Shown here: piece by piece, positions 46,664 to 57,120 of the stretch
How the letters are laid out: every line of letters begins with the position of its first letter
How positions within the stretch are numbered: the stretch's first letter is position 1
Assembly: GCA_033085395.1 (NCBI GenBank)
Contig: MU853188.1
Span: 174,347-238,346 of the forward strand
DNA from: Xanthoparmelia taractica
Taxonomy: Eukaryota; Ascomycota; Lecanoromycetes; Lecanorales; Parmeliaceae
DNA: 64,000 nt
Reading direction: 5' to 3'
The notes under the pieces: generated by a model
What the model was told of the DNA's origin: nothing
The model's input: the letters and a program-made list of their open reading frames with translations, nothing else
Databases searched by the model: none
Translations under genes and position numbers: made by a program

Positions 46664-46959
46664 ACCTGACACTCTTTTCATAACTTGTATCTTGACCAAG
46701 ACAAAGCAGGAATGCTGTAGGCTTTTCTGATACAATACCACATTCTTTGATATGTCGTCTCCCTTCTAGAAAACGTTGTACTGTCTCATGCAAACAGCGC
46801 CTTGAACCTAAAGCTAATAGAACGAAGTCGTGATTGGACCGCTCAGGACCAACATTCGCTCAACAATTTGTGGTCCAGCAAAGGGAGCAAGCTCGAACTG
46901 CCTCTTTCTGTGTGGTCTGATGTCAGCCATCAATCATCTAAGTAGTATGATGTGCTTCA
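46664..46959. other. Spacer between copies 2 and 3
   Basis: The spacer holds the conserved 3' tail of unit 2 and about 200 bp of unremarkable sequence before the promoter repeats of copy 3. No gene was seen. Confidence 0.4.
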
Positions 46960-47325
46960 GATGCGTTGTAGAATGAGATGTAGCATTTATGTAACGAAAC
47001 AAAGTCAGGCCCTACGCTTCAGTTGTGTAGTAGGCTAGAACATGGCACTGACCGAAACGAACCAAAACAGAGCTCTACCCACCAGGTGCATTACAAAATG
47101 ACTTATAGTGCCTCATGAGACGAACCAAATCAAGCCTTTGTGCCCCACTTATGTTGCATGATGGCATGTAATATCCCATCAAACAGAGAATCGTCAGGTT
47201 CTACTCACTAGACTGCAGAAGGACATGAAACATGTCATGATACGAAACAGAATAAAGTCTTTGTTCCTCAGGGGTGCCTTGCAGTAGCACTCCATGAAAC
47301 AGGTTATGCACAGGCAGCTCCCACA
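46960..47325. promoter_or_regulatory. Six degenerate ~61-bp tandem promoter repeats before copy 3
   Basis: Units start near 46964, 47025, 47087, 47150, 47212 and 47277, so they are spaced 61-65 bp. The core reads roughly TTGCAGAATGNCATG, then CAT, then TCATGAAACGAAACA. The last unit ends just before a TATA box at 47338. Divergence between units is high, so they are old or under loose constraint. Repeated spacing close to the promoter suggests binding sites for a regulator. Confidence 0.6.
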
Positions 47326-47337
47326 TATGCGTCTGGA

Positions 47338-47345
47338 TATAAAAG
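47338..47345 (+). promoter_or_regulatory. TATA box of array copy 3
   Basis: TATAAAAG in tggatataaaagccagg matches the copy 1 and 2 boxes (each followed by GCC). It is 369 bp before the ATG because a microsatellite and assembly gap have expanded the leader. Confidence 0.65.
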
Positions 47346-47401
47346 CCAGGCTCTATGCTCTTGACCTTGATTCTTCTATAATTCGAACAGCTTATTCAGA
47401 G

Positions 47402-47403
<2 letters not shown>

Positions 47404-47453
<50 letters not shown>

Positions 47454-47562
47454 GAACACCAGACACCAGACACCAGACACCACAAACCACAAACCACAAA
47501 CCACAAACCACAAACCACAAACCACAAACCACAAACCACAAACCACAAACCACAAACCACAA
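47404..47562 (+). repeat. 7-bp microsatellite (CAGACAC then CACAAAC units)
   Basis: About eight CAGACAC units with a few variants (CAAACAC, CGAACAC) pass into about ten exact CACAAAC units, up to the assembly gap. After the gap ACCACAC units continue to about 47680. The true length is unknown. Confidence 0.9.
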
Positions 47563-47662
47563 NNNNNNNNNNNNNNNNNNNNNNNNNNNNNNNNNNNNNN
47601 NNNNNNNNNNNNNNNNNNNNNNNNNNNNNNNNNNNNNNNNNNNNNNNNNNNNNNNNNNNNNN
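47563..47662. other. Assembly gap, 100 N
   Basis: Exactly 100 N stand inside the 7-bp microsatellite. This is the conventional size for a gap of unknown length, so distances across it are not reliable. Confidence 0.98.
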
Positions 47663-47706
47663 ACCACACACCACACACAGAGCAAAGCATCTTGCACATC
47701 AAAAGT

Positions 47707-48421
47707 ATGAACGATTCGCACCCTGGTATAAACAACTCTCACCCTGCTTTACATGGAGGGTCACTAGGACCCAGCGGCATGTTTCCAGTTCCTAGGGAAT
47801 ACAAAGCTTTCATCCTGTGCTTTATCTATTACGCTATGGAGTTCGCGCCCTTTGAGAGCGAATGTATCGAGGAGGAGCATTGTTTGCCAGCCGTCAGCGA
47901 CATCTTGAAGCATGAGCACAATCTTGTCGTTCAGCCTGACCACATACTTGCATACTATTGAGAGGCTATAGCCAACGCTAAGGCCCGTGGCTGCCCAACG
48001 TGGGGTTACGGTACGATTGCCTATTTTATGGCGGGTCAAGTCCAAGATGAAGGAACGGTAAAGCGAATCACCTCTTTCGAGCTACATGATGATACTGTAA
48101 GCGCTAAATACCAACTCCCTAATGGCATCCGCTGATAGCTATGTCAAGGTCGCAAAGCTCTCCCAGAAGGAAGATGAGGTGCTAGAGCACGCGAGGCAAC
48201 TTGCCAATACCACAAACCTACCCAATCATGTGCAAACCAACTGGAATCTCATCAAAAAGTATCCAGAGCGGCGCAATCCCAACTTTGTCGATCCTGTGCT
48301 GCAGGGAAAGTTTGTTGAGACCCCCACCTTCCCGTCCGATACCTCCAGTCAACTAGCCGCTGCCGCTGACCGTACTTTCGAGAAGAGTTCCAGCAACTCT
48401 CCTGAAGGGGATGCGAGCTGA
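47707..48421 (+). pseudogene. Array family protein, copy 3 (nonsense codon)
   Basis: Exons 47707-48096 and 48158-48421 match copy 1 in exon 1 length (both 390 bp) and intron position (61 bp, GTAAGC, CTGAT, CAAAG). Shared blocks are REYKAFILCFIYY, HILAYY and AGQVQDEGTVKRITSF. At codon 85 a TGA (47959-47961) stands where copy 1 has CGC in YYREV, which fits a CGA-to-TGA change. Beyond it the frame stays open for 45 more codons of exon 1 and all 88 of exon 2 (LSQKEDEVLEHARQLANTTN onward, with NPNFVDPVL matching KYSDPEL of copy 1). A long open frame after the stop suggests the change is recent. As read, the product would be an 84-residue truncated protein. Confidence 0.6.
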
Positions 48422-48582
48422 TCTTTGGCTGAGCAGGCCGCCCCAGGCACTTCGGACCCAATGGACAGGTAGATGATGTCTTTCCGGCTGGTGGGAAGTT
48501 TGTAATGGCATGGTTTGCGTCTGCAGCAGGGTAGACGAGCACACTCTTTTGACTGTCGTTGGAGATAGATCATTTATGCAAT

Positions 48583-48601
48583 GGTACTGGCTCTAAGTAC
48601 C
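48583..48601 (+). other. 3' inverted repeat of copy 3
   Basis: GGTACT, loop GGCTCTA and AGTACC form the third copy of the hairpin, with a perfect 6-bp stem, about 160 bp past the stop and preceded by GGAGATAGATCATTTATGCAAT (copy 1: GGAGACATAATAGTAAT). Confidence 0.65.
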
Positions 48602-49543
48602 CACAGATTCACTCTGTTTTGTATCTAGAGTAGTTTGAAGTGAGCCTTGTGCTCCTCTGGTGCAACACCCCATTCTTTTGCAATCTTTCTGTCCTACGCT
48701 TCGGTATGTCAGCAATATTAGCGTACAGTAGGCGACCTTGCTATGTGCTCTTGGTGAATTGACTAGGTCCATGAGTTCCAGGGGTTTCCAATTTGGCCCT
48801 ATGTGAGTGCGCTGGCGGAAGCAGCAATAGTCATGAGCGAGATCTTGCTCCTCCAGATGTTCGAGAGTGGCATAGAGTACAGAAGTTTTGCTTGATGGGC
48901 CGGTAAGCCCGAGGCCGGAAGTCCATCGCATCAATTTCTATCAGGGGATATGGAGCACTTGAGAGACAGTAGAATCGGTAGCACGAAGTGTGCGAAGGAA
49001 AGCGCTCGACGTCGTGATTACGGCGGGCAGTAACAGCATACGCGCAAAATGGCGTCGCTAGCGTGGACTCGTATTCTCTTCCGGTAATATTACCTGGTAA
49101 CATTCCATAGTGAGCTCATAAATTACGCTGAGGTCCGGGAAATATCTTTTCGACCAACGCTTTCATGGTACAATTCGACTCCTAGAGCTATGCGGCTTAG
49201 CGTTCTGACCTTTCTGCAAAAGACTTTGTGCATGGTTCCTACCTTATTTCACATGCTACATGCAGAGATGTATTGTCGCGTATTGCATCTTAGATAAATT
49301 GCACTTGCGGGTACGGTACATACGAATACTGAAAAAGACGGCCGCGGCAAGAAATAACAGATAGCCGCTGCTGCTTTTTGTTGGGATCCCCCTTCCACAA
49401 GATACTCACAACGAAAGCTTGCAATCCTCGTCAAATCTTCTTTCTACATCATCTTATCAATCGTGGCAGGCGTAGATAAGGCTTTTACACTGGAGTACTG
49501 AAATCATACTTTTGTTGGGCACCAGGGGATTCCGCTTTGTACG
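48602..49543. other. Intergenic, no supported gene
   Basis: About 940 bp between array copy 3 and the methyltransferase. Only short frames on both strands, none with shared array blocks. Confidence 0.4.
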
Positions 49544-50727
49544 ATGGAGGTTGAGCATAAAGCTTTGATGGCCCACGTTCAGTCTTTGCCGCATGTTTCT
49601 CAAGCTCATGATGTCGGAGATGACTACGACGTCCCGCCTCCCGAACCTTCCGCCTCCTTTGCGGGCCTGAAAGATCGCATTAAACGCCACTACGAGATCG
49701 GCTCCGATTACTATTACTCGCTCTGGTACGTGCCTGCTGAACGTTCACTGTACCGAAATCCGGGTCTCGAAGGATTTGCTAAGAAACAGGGGTGAACATA
49801 TACATCATGGCTACTTCCTCGATCCGGCAGATACAAAGGAAGTGGCACAGGCGCGCCTGGTGGATCTCTTACTCGAGCGCTCCAAACTGCCCACAGGAAG
49901 CCGGGTTTTAGATGTTGGTTGCGGTATCGGCGGTACATCACGGTATCTAGCCAATAAACAAGGCTGCAGTGTCACCGGGATTACTATCAGCGGGCAGCAG
50001 GTGAAGCTAGCAAAGGACTTGTCCACCAAAGAGGTAGGGTCTGTGGACGGAAAAGCCGAGGAATCCGGCTTCACCAGTTTGAGGAATGGTAGCGTACGAT
50101 TCTTGGAGCTCGACGCTGAGAAGATGGGTGATTTCTTCACCGCGTTAGACACACAGGTGTCCTTTGATTGCATATGGATCTCCGAAGCGATGAGCCACTT
50201 GCCGGACAAAGAGCTCTTCTTTCGGAATGCTTCGATACTGTTGGACACAGGCGGGAAGCTGGTTGTAGCGGATTGGTTCAAAGCCGAGGAGTTGACAGAT
50301 GCGCAAATGGAAGCAGATATTAGGCCGATCGAGGGTGAGATTCGCCTCGAGATGCTGCCAAGACATAATACTGACCAGTGCGAAGACGGGATGCTTCTCC
50401 CTGGATTGAACACACAGCTGGAGTACGTCCACTACGCGAAGCAGTCTGGGCTTAGCGTCTTCTCGCCGCCTTTCGATATCAGCAAAGAAGTCTCCAAGAC
50501 ATGGTGTGTGCTTATGATTTTCCTAAGCACCCTAAAGTTCTGTAGGAACCTGGGCTACTGACGCAAGTAGGGATATATCATGGTCACTGGTTCAGAAACC
50601 TGCGCTATGGGCCTTTGCTATCTCTCAAGGTCGAGATGGGCTAGCATTCCTCCAAGCTTTTCGAGCAATGAGGAGAGGGTATGCTAATGGTACATTCCGC
50701 TATGCTGTCATGGTTTTTCAGAAATAG
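49544..50727 (+). CDS. SAM-dependent methyltransferase (tocopherol/UbiE-like class I)
   Basis: Three exons, 49544-49725, 49790-50503 and 50571-50727, join in frame to 350 residues; introns are 64 and 67 bp. The fold is the class I Rossmann methyltransferase. The N-terminal KDRIKRHYEIGSDYYYSLWG is followed by EHIHHGYFLDP, the region before motif I in gamma-tocopherol C-methyltransferase-like and sterol-methyltransferase-like enzymes. Motif I is VLDVGCGIGGTSRYL. Later, FDCIWISEAMSHLPD gives motif II and GGKLVVADWFKAEEL motif III. The last exon supplies DISWSLVQKPALWAF and the end RYAVMVFQK. The acceptor is a small molecule that cannot be named. It lies inside the gene array, between copies 3 and 4, without shared sequence features. 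Confidence 0.93.
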
Positions 50728-51571
50728 GAGCCCGGCCATTCCACCCATGGGAAATATGATAGATTCCATACCAGTTCTATGGCTTGAAGCCATCTATAAC
50801 GCTGATATTGTCAGTCTTGCTCAGTCACACGCTAATGATCGGGCAAAGGTGCGTCTGACCTTCGCAAGTGAAAATGCGTGAGTCACTCTTGTACGAAGTG
50901 CATAGGACTGATCTGAAACTTCCGAGCCGCCGTCACAAAAATTTGAATCTCGAAATCACTTACAATGAGAATATCTCCATGCTTGACGGTCGCAGCTGAT
51001 GACTATCTGACAGTGCTCTATAACCAGCCATAGCACTAAAAAAATCCAGCAAATTCGATTCGAGGTTTGTCCGCCTTATTCAGGTTTTTAAGCCGAGACA
51101 ACGCGCGTGTGCTGTCCCTGCGGGCTGAACCATCAAACACTTCTGATATGTATGAACAAAAGGAGTTTTGATTATTTTCGGCGAAACCTGTTTCATCACT
51201 ATGGAGGAACATACACCAGTGGATAGTGCGATGCTCATGAGAGTTGTGTCATCGTCTCATACCATACCAAACGTCAGGTAATGTCCGCTATCCCTCCCCC
51301 CGCAGTCCACTAATACTGTGACCCGGCCACGCTAGTGTGCTTCTCTTTATGTTTCGCAAGATGTTTGACCACCGCAGGCAAGGAACATTTTTAAGGGACC
51401 ATCACCGCCCTATACATACCAGGACAACAAGCCTAGAACTAACGTAAGCTGTTTCGATACGCGACATCTCCTCATGCAATTGATGCACATAGATGAAACG
51501 TATGAAACATCTTTTGATACCAAAACGAGGAATGGACATGCAGTATCCGGGATGAATAATGCCCAATCATA
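50728..51571. promoter_or_regulatory. Spacer and upstream region of array copy 4
   Basis: No gene was seen. At about 51485-51520 ATAGATGAAACGTATGAAACATC echoes the promoter-repeat core of copies 2 and 3, shortly before the TATA box at 51572. Confidence 0.5.
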
Positions 51572-51579
51572 TATAAGAG
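51572..51579 (+). promoter_or_regulatory. TATA-like box of array copy 4
   Basis: TATAAGAG stands 99 bp before the ATG, the counterpart of TATAAAAG in the other three copies. Confidence 0.5.
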
Positions 51580-51670
51580 CATTTTGCCATATGAGATCTT
51601 GATCTTCATACCTACCCCACTCTTCACCTGGACCCCTTCCACCCTCAACAGACCATTTTCCTCTACCAAA

Positions 51671-52245
51671 ATGCCTTCGAACCCCAACCCCGACCGTCAA
51701 CGCCACACGCCCAAAGTTATCGCTATCATCCTATACTACACCATTCTGGAAGTCAGCCCAGAAGCCGTGTCTGCGCTGATCGACTTGAAATACGGTATCT
51801 ACAAGGTCTCACCGAGAGATTGTCGACGACGCATCAAATTTACCCGTGAACAGGACTTCCCCAGAAAATCTCGATCCTGGGACTGGCTGGGAGTCGCACA
51901 GGAGATCGCAGAGTGCGTGGACTATGATACCTTCATGTCCCTCACCGATATCGACGCAGAGTGTGAAGAATTGCTCAGCAAGGCAAGTTTTGACACTATC
52001 TTAGGTGACACTGCTTGATCCTTTGTACTGATTGTCATTATCAGTATGACGATATCCCTCTTCGCGTCCTTAAAGATGATAACAACTTATGCAAAAGCTC
52101 TGCTCTCTTTACGATAACCCTCGTGGCGGAGGATGAGGAACAGAAGGCATGTCTTGTTGCAAGAAGCAAGGAGGCAAACGACAATGAACGAAAGGTGCAG
52201 GAGGCTGCATCCAGTGCGAAAGCTCCTGCGCCTCAGGGGGTTTGA
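51671..52245 (+). CDS. Array family protein, copy 4 (diverged)
   Basis: Exons 51671-51982 and 52045-52245 join in frame to 170 residues if a 62-bp intron with a GC donor (AAG|GCAAGT) and acceptor ATTATCAG is removed. Without splicing the first frame ends at 52018. The protein starts MPSNPNPDRQRHTPKVIAII and continues ILYYTILE, aligning with the KHKAxILY block of copies 1-3. The middle (CRRRIKFTREQDFPRKSRSWDWLG then VAQEIAECVDYDTFMSLTD) matches the position of the later blocks. Exon 2 (YDDIPLRVLKDDNN onward) is different from the other copies and ends Ala/Lys/Glu-rich. No known domain. The repeat upstream and the intron position support common origin, but similarity is weak. Confidence 0.55.
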
Positions 52246-53069
52246 GGTCCTTGGGAGTATGGCAGGGTTATTCATATTGGCATGCGATTGTGGGTTAGTC
52301 TGGGCCCAATGTTGGGGAGAGGGGACAACTACCTTAGCTGAGGTAGCTAGCTAGCTATTACACATGGGAAAATCAAAACAGACAATCTTAGGGAAACGTG
52401 ACGCACTGTCTTTAATATCAATCACAGCTTTGCTCTTACAGACTGCGCGAGTCCGGTACAGACCTCGATACAACGCCCATCGAGCGTACCCTCTTCCATT
52501 TGGCCACTTCAAACCCATCTTTGTGAATCCTGCTCCCACACTCTCTACTAACCACCCACCACACAAGGCAATCAATCCGACATCCACACACACTCACTTA
52601 CCACATCCTGACTCGCCGAAGACCTTCCCGCCTATCCTATCCTATCCTATCTTATCATACAGAACGGCGTTCTCCGCTCCATAAACTACCCGTCACGACA
52701 CGGTCAAGACTATAGTAATGGCGAGAATCGCTCGTAACTACATCGGTGCTTAATCTACATATAGGAAGATCAAGATTGAATACATGCTAACTTTATCGCC
52801 TCTGTCGTGTATGAGACTGGGGAGGAATGGGCGTGCTGGACGCGATTTTGATGATGATATTGAGGATGTGGCTGGAATGAGATGGATGATTGATCTGTGG
52901 AGGTAAAGGGAGTTGGGCGGGGGATGGGGGAATGTATGTCATGACTAGTCGTCAAGGCAGGAAGACAGGGTTATTGTGTGTTACGGTGGATTGAGTTTGA
53001 GGTGCTTATGTATTGAGTTTTGTGGACGAGGAGTGAACGAGATGAGCATGAGGGACTGCGAAGGAGGGT

Positions 53070-53132
<63 letters not shown>

Positions 53133-53794
53133 GAGTTGGGGTGAGGATTTTGTTGAGAGTTCAGCTGGCATGTGCTGTTGATACCACGCCGTCAACAACC
53201 GCGGAGAAAGAGGACACGTATGCTGACTGATGTCGGAGACAAACGAGCGGGGTTGGAGGTTGAGGTTTCTCCAAGGTACGTGAGGAAAGCCGTTCATAAG
53301 AATTTTGATTCTGTCCTAGCATCTATGTCAGATCTCAAGCTTTCAGATCCTTGACTGCTCTTAATCTGTTGTTGAGTCTAGGGGACATGGTTCGTAGTCC
53401 ACCGACTCAAATCAAAGACGCCGCGAGACTCTTCAAGAATACAGTTATGGTTACAACGCGCTTTTCTTTGGAAGATGTGGACGAGAGATTAGTGTATGAA
53501 TTCCTTTCAGTCAAGATTATCTACCAGTAGCGCTCCATCAACGCCTCGGCATGCATTTTTTTCGCAGATTCAACCAGAGAACTCCATCTACCGACTTCCC
53601 TATAGCCAGGTCTGGCAAAAGCCTTTCGGGGCGGTGGAGGCTAGAATGCCGATGGGTCCCGAATCGCCCGCAAAGAGAGCGTTGTTCGGAATACTTGTGC
53701 TTCATGCTGCCTCTATCCGCTTCGTGCTGTCATAGTGGGCAAAACCGCAAAAGCGGCCTCAGGCTCTTCGATGGGCCTCTTGCTCTGAAGGCCT
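52246..53794. other. Intergenic, no supported gene
   Basis: About 1.5 kb. It includes a (GAT)n microsatellite (listed separately). Frames at 52364-52684 and 53496-53735 are open but low-complexity or without family features. Confidence 0.4.
53074..53132 (+). repeat. (GAT)n microsatellite
   Basis: About 19 perfect GAT units. Long Met, Asp or Ser runs in frames across it are artefacts. Confidence 0.95.
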
Positions 53795-54828
53795 CTAAGT
53801 GCTGCCGCCCTGGGAAGAAACCTCGTTCGCCTCATCTCCCTGAGTGCTTGACTTTACGTCTCTTTTCTCTTCTTTGGAGACGAAGTCGCGCGGATGGAAC
53901 GTGATCTTCCAGATGTCGAATGTGCGCCACTCGAAGCCCTCACTGATGATGCCGGGCCCAAGTGATGGCTCGAGCGCGCTGTTCATTGAATTTACCATCA
54001 TTGGGAGCCCTACAGTGCGACATGAATCAGGCACATCTAACCCAAGGTAGGCCAGTGTATCTTCAGGCGACCATGATAAGAAACGTTCTGACTTCACTTC
54101 TAGCGTCATAGTGTGAAAACCTGTCAGTTGCCTAATCGCATTGAAAAATGGCGATTGAAGGATAAGAATCGCTTTCGGTGGGGAGCACTCGATTATGATA
54201 ACGCAGGTATTCCGCGAAACCCTTTTGCTGGTGAAAAATGAAATCGGCTCCGATCCTCCCGTGGACAGATACCCGTTTTCCTTGTGGAGGCCGATCCCAT
54301 TTGCGGCGCAGTATCGAACGCCTTCTGCCCAGAGCTCTGCTTCTATCTCTACGTTCTGTATCTGATCGATATACGGGATTTGGTCGCGTGTGCTGGACTT
54401 ATTGTGGGAAAGCCACCTCTCCCGAGCACGGTATCTGTTGTCTTGAATGTTGAATATAGATTCGGTGTGGAGTATAGCGAGGAACTCTTGACGTATAGTC
54501 CTGGATAATGCTTTCATTGGTACTTGCGTGTTGACATTGAAAATGCCAAGACCCCATTTACTCCAACAACTTGGATAGCGGTCCTTACATCTATTTCGAT
54601 AGCTGCAACAGGGATGATTTTTGCAAAAATACCATTTGGGGCCGCTTAATAGCCTGTATATTCGTCGCGTAGTTCACGAGGCAGGACGGATAAGGTGCCA
54701 AGAGGGGAAGGAGCGTTTGATGCGGGTATGCGGGAATTGGTGGCTGGCTCGAGAGGGAGGGCAAGTTTCGATGCGTGGCCGTTGTTATGGCTAGGCATGA
54801 CTGAGGGAGTAGGACGATCTGTCAGCAT
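53795..54828 (-). pseudogene. LPRELRD-type (2EXR/F-box-like) fungal protein, frameshifted
   Basis: The upstream frame starts MLTDRPTPSVMPSHNNGHAS at 54828 and reaches TLSVLPRELRDE, the opening motif (LPxELRDxIY) of a large fungal family of unknown function. There, near 54655-54665, one A seems to be missing. In the shifted frame the expected IYRLLSGPKWYFCKNHPCC follows and runs on to MKALSRTIRQEFLAILHTES and EIEAELWAEGVRYCAANGIG. It ends at 53795 with about 345 residues in all. The single lesion in otherwise well-kept coding sequence could also be a sequencing error. No intron site could bridge it. Confidence 0.5.
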
Positions 54829-56256
54829 GAGGAGAAGCCTGTCTGGTAAGGGTAAAAGGTTGACTCAGTGTATGCGGTCGATGCTGTTTCTAAGTGTGAC
54901 AGCGCATAGATAGGCCTTGCCAAGAATTGATATGAGGTGTCATAGACAAAGATGACGCGGATGTTGTGTTATTGCGTCCTCGTCTAGTGAAGTGCCACAA
55001 TACTAAGTCAGGTGGTCAATGAGTCGTCAAGCGAGTGTTGAAGGCGCTAAGGGTAAGGTACTGGAGGGGCAAAGAGTGGGGGGAAATGGCCTGTACTTGG
55101 CTACAACATCTCAACATCTTTGGCAGACTTCTTCAGCTTCCCTTCTTCCTTGAATCCTACGGTAAATCTAGCTTCAAATATCCGGACTCGTGTTCTCCGA
55201 AGGATATTGCATTACAGATGGCTGGAACACCAAACGATCCTCTCGTCTCCAATGTTAAATGCAGCACTCGCAGGAGCTTTTTCTCTTCTCCGATGGAAAA
55301 AGAAAAGCTACTTTCCAGAGTAGACGTGTGTGGGGACTGAAGAGTTAGTATGAACCTCTGTAGCTCGTATGTGGTGGATTCGGTGTGGACGTTGGAGCCG
55401 AAGTAAGAATATGTACCTGGCTTTTGGAAACATATGTGGTGATGGAAATTGATATTTTGATGCCGGGGCGAGTCGGGTACTGTGTAACAGTTTGAGAGTA
55501 TTGCCTTTCCGAGAATGATGTTGCTGATATCGCCTCCAAACTATACCTTTAACATCTAATGTATAAGGAAATAAATTGACGGTTTAGAGTGTCAAGGCCG
55601 AGGTGCCACACCTAATCGATTTATTCTTATCACTATCAAACATCCAGGCCAGAGAGGAATTTGCCTCATGCCTCATGACTCGTTCCCGTCCTCTCCATCA
55701 GACTGGCGAACTTGGTTTTTTACCTCTCCACCTCCAACCATATTGGTCCCGCGGATGTATTGTCGTGGATCCGTTCCGCTTTCTACCTATTACGAAGGAT
55801 TTTGGACCTACCTGCAGAGCACTACTAACCTCAAGCACAATGTTGTAAAGCGGTCATAAAACTTCCCATTGCGCAGAAGATCAGCCGCACGGTGCTGAAG
55901 GCTGTCAACTGGGATATAGCATGCATGATCGGTGACTCCAGGAATAACGTCGTTCCCGGCATACAATTCCAAAGGTCGAGTATTCATATGTTATGATTTC
56001 TCGAATGCCAGTGAGGCCTGAGACTGCTTCGGTTTTTCATGGTGAAGCGTCGTTGCTCTTGTACCACAGTGTGAGGTCTTTCTCTAAGCATTCCTTGCCG
56101 AACGTGGCGCCTAGATCAAGAGAGGTACGGATACTGCTGATGTCGTCTGCGAATGGAACAGCATTGCGCTGGACTTTGGGGCAGGACATGTTCTTGGACT
56201 CGTACAGCCGTGAAATGTTTCAAGGTTTTAATAGCATACTTCGTACATGATGAAAG
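54829..56256. other. Intergenic, no supported gene
   Basis: About 1.4 kb. Open frames near 55035-55340 and 55603-55859 lack family features and consistent splice sites. Confidence 0.4.
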
Positions 56257-57120
56257 TCACACCCTTCCATGGCGTGGGTAGTCTTTGATTGTAACAGCGA
56301 ACGTTGTGGATCGGTGTAGCAGGAGCTCGGGGCTAGCGCTAGCTCCATCAAAGATGCAGTACCAATACATGGTGCTGAACGGAACCGAACACGTCGAAAG
56401 TATCTGAGGAGATACCATCCGCTCCAATTGGGTAATACTCTCGGCCATGAAAAGAAATCACATTATCTCTGGGCTTGGTAGTGTTGAATCCTCGACAGTC
56501 TCGCTAACTCGGAAACCTGACATGGAGACCTATCCCGCTCCAGATTCTGCCCTCAAATGATTCTCAAGCCAACAAAGCTCTCAAGATGAGTACTCCAGCC
56601 TCGATACCATTCCGGGCAAGGCTCAGGACGTAACAATGCCGTTGCTATCGAAAACAAATTCAAAGTCGAAGACCCTAACGGCACCCAGTGATGCTACATC
56701 TCTTAGGTAGCGGTCCTCGGACGACTTAGCTGATGGCGAGATCCAGGCAGCTGCACAGCGCCCTGACACATAGACTGGGGAAGTAGCCGATAGAAGCTGC
56801 ATGCTGAATGCACTCTGCGAGAATGGTTCATGGAGGTTTTTGGAGACCTGTGCTATGTAAAGCTTTTTGAATTCTTCACTGGATTTCATGCCCAGAAATG
56901 TTACGATAGGTCTTACCAGCGTTAATTCCTGGCCTCAAAATGATATTGATCACAAATTAACAAGTCCAAGGCAAGAAGACGTCTTCGTCACATGTGGAGA
57001 GGCGTCCGGCATTCACACGCCCAAGTACCTAGTTCAGCCAACACCATTCTTTGATGATTGGCCTATTGAACCAAGATATAGTATTCATCGACCTGGTCAA
57101 AGCCTCCCTCTCATCATGTC
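56257..57120 (-). pseudogene. Possible decayed gene of unknown type
   Basis: Several minus-strand pieces read like protein but do not join: GGFDQVDEYYILVQ then a stop and ANHQRMVLAELGTWACECR (about 57100-57010); PIVTFLGMKSSEEFKKLYIAQ continuing VSKNLHEPFSQSAFSMQLLS to FDFEFVFDSNGIVTS (56910-56623); and MAESITQLERMVSPQILST to FAVTIKDYPRHGRV (56448-56257). I recognise no family, and this may be chance for some pieces. Confidence 0.25.

Noticed and set aside
47294..47742. Frames running through the N gap
   Set aside because: They read microsatellite and unknown bases; no true coding evidence.
43298..52245. Idea that the array with the methyltransferase is a biosynthetic cluster
   Set aside because: No core synthase is present and the array proteins show no enzyme motifs; nearness of one methyltransferase is not enough.
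52971..53297. Poly-Ser and poly-Met frames
   Set aside because: They come from the (GAT)n microsatellite.
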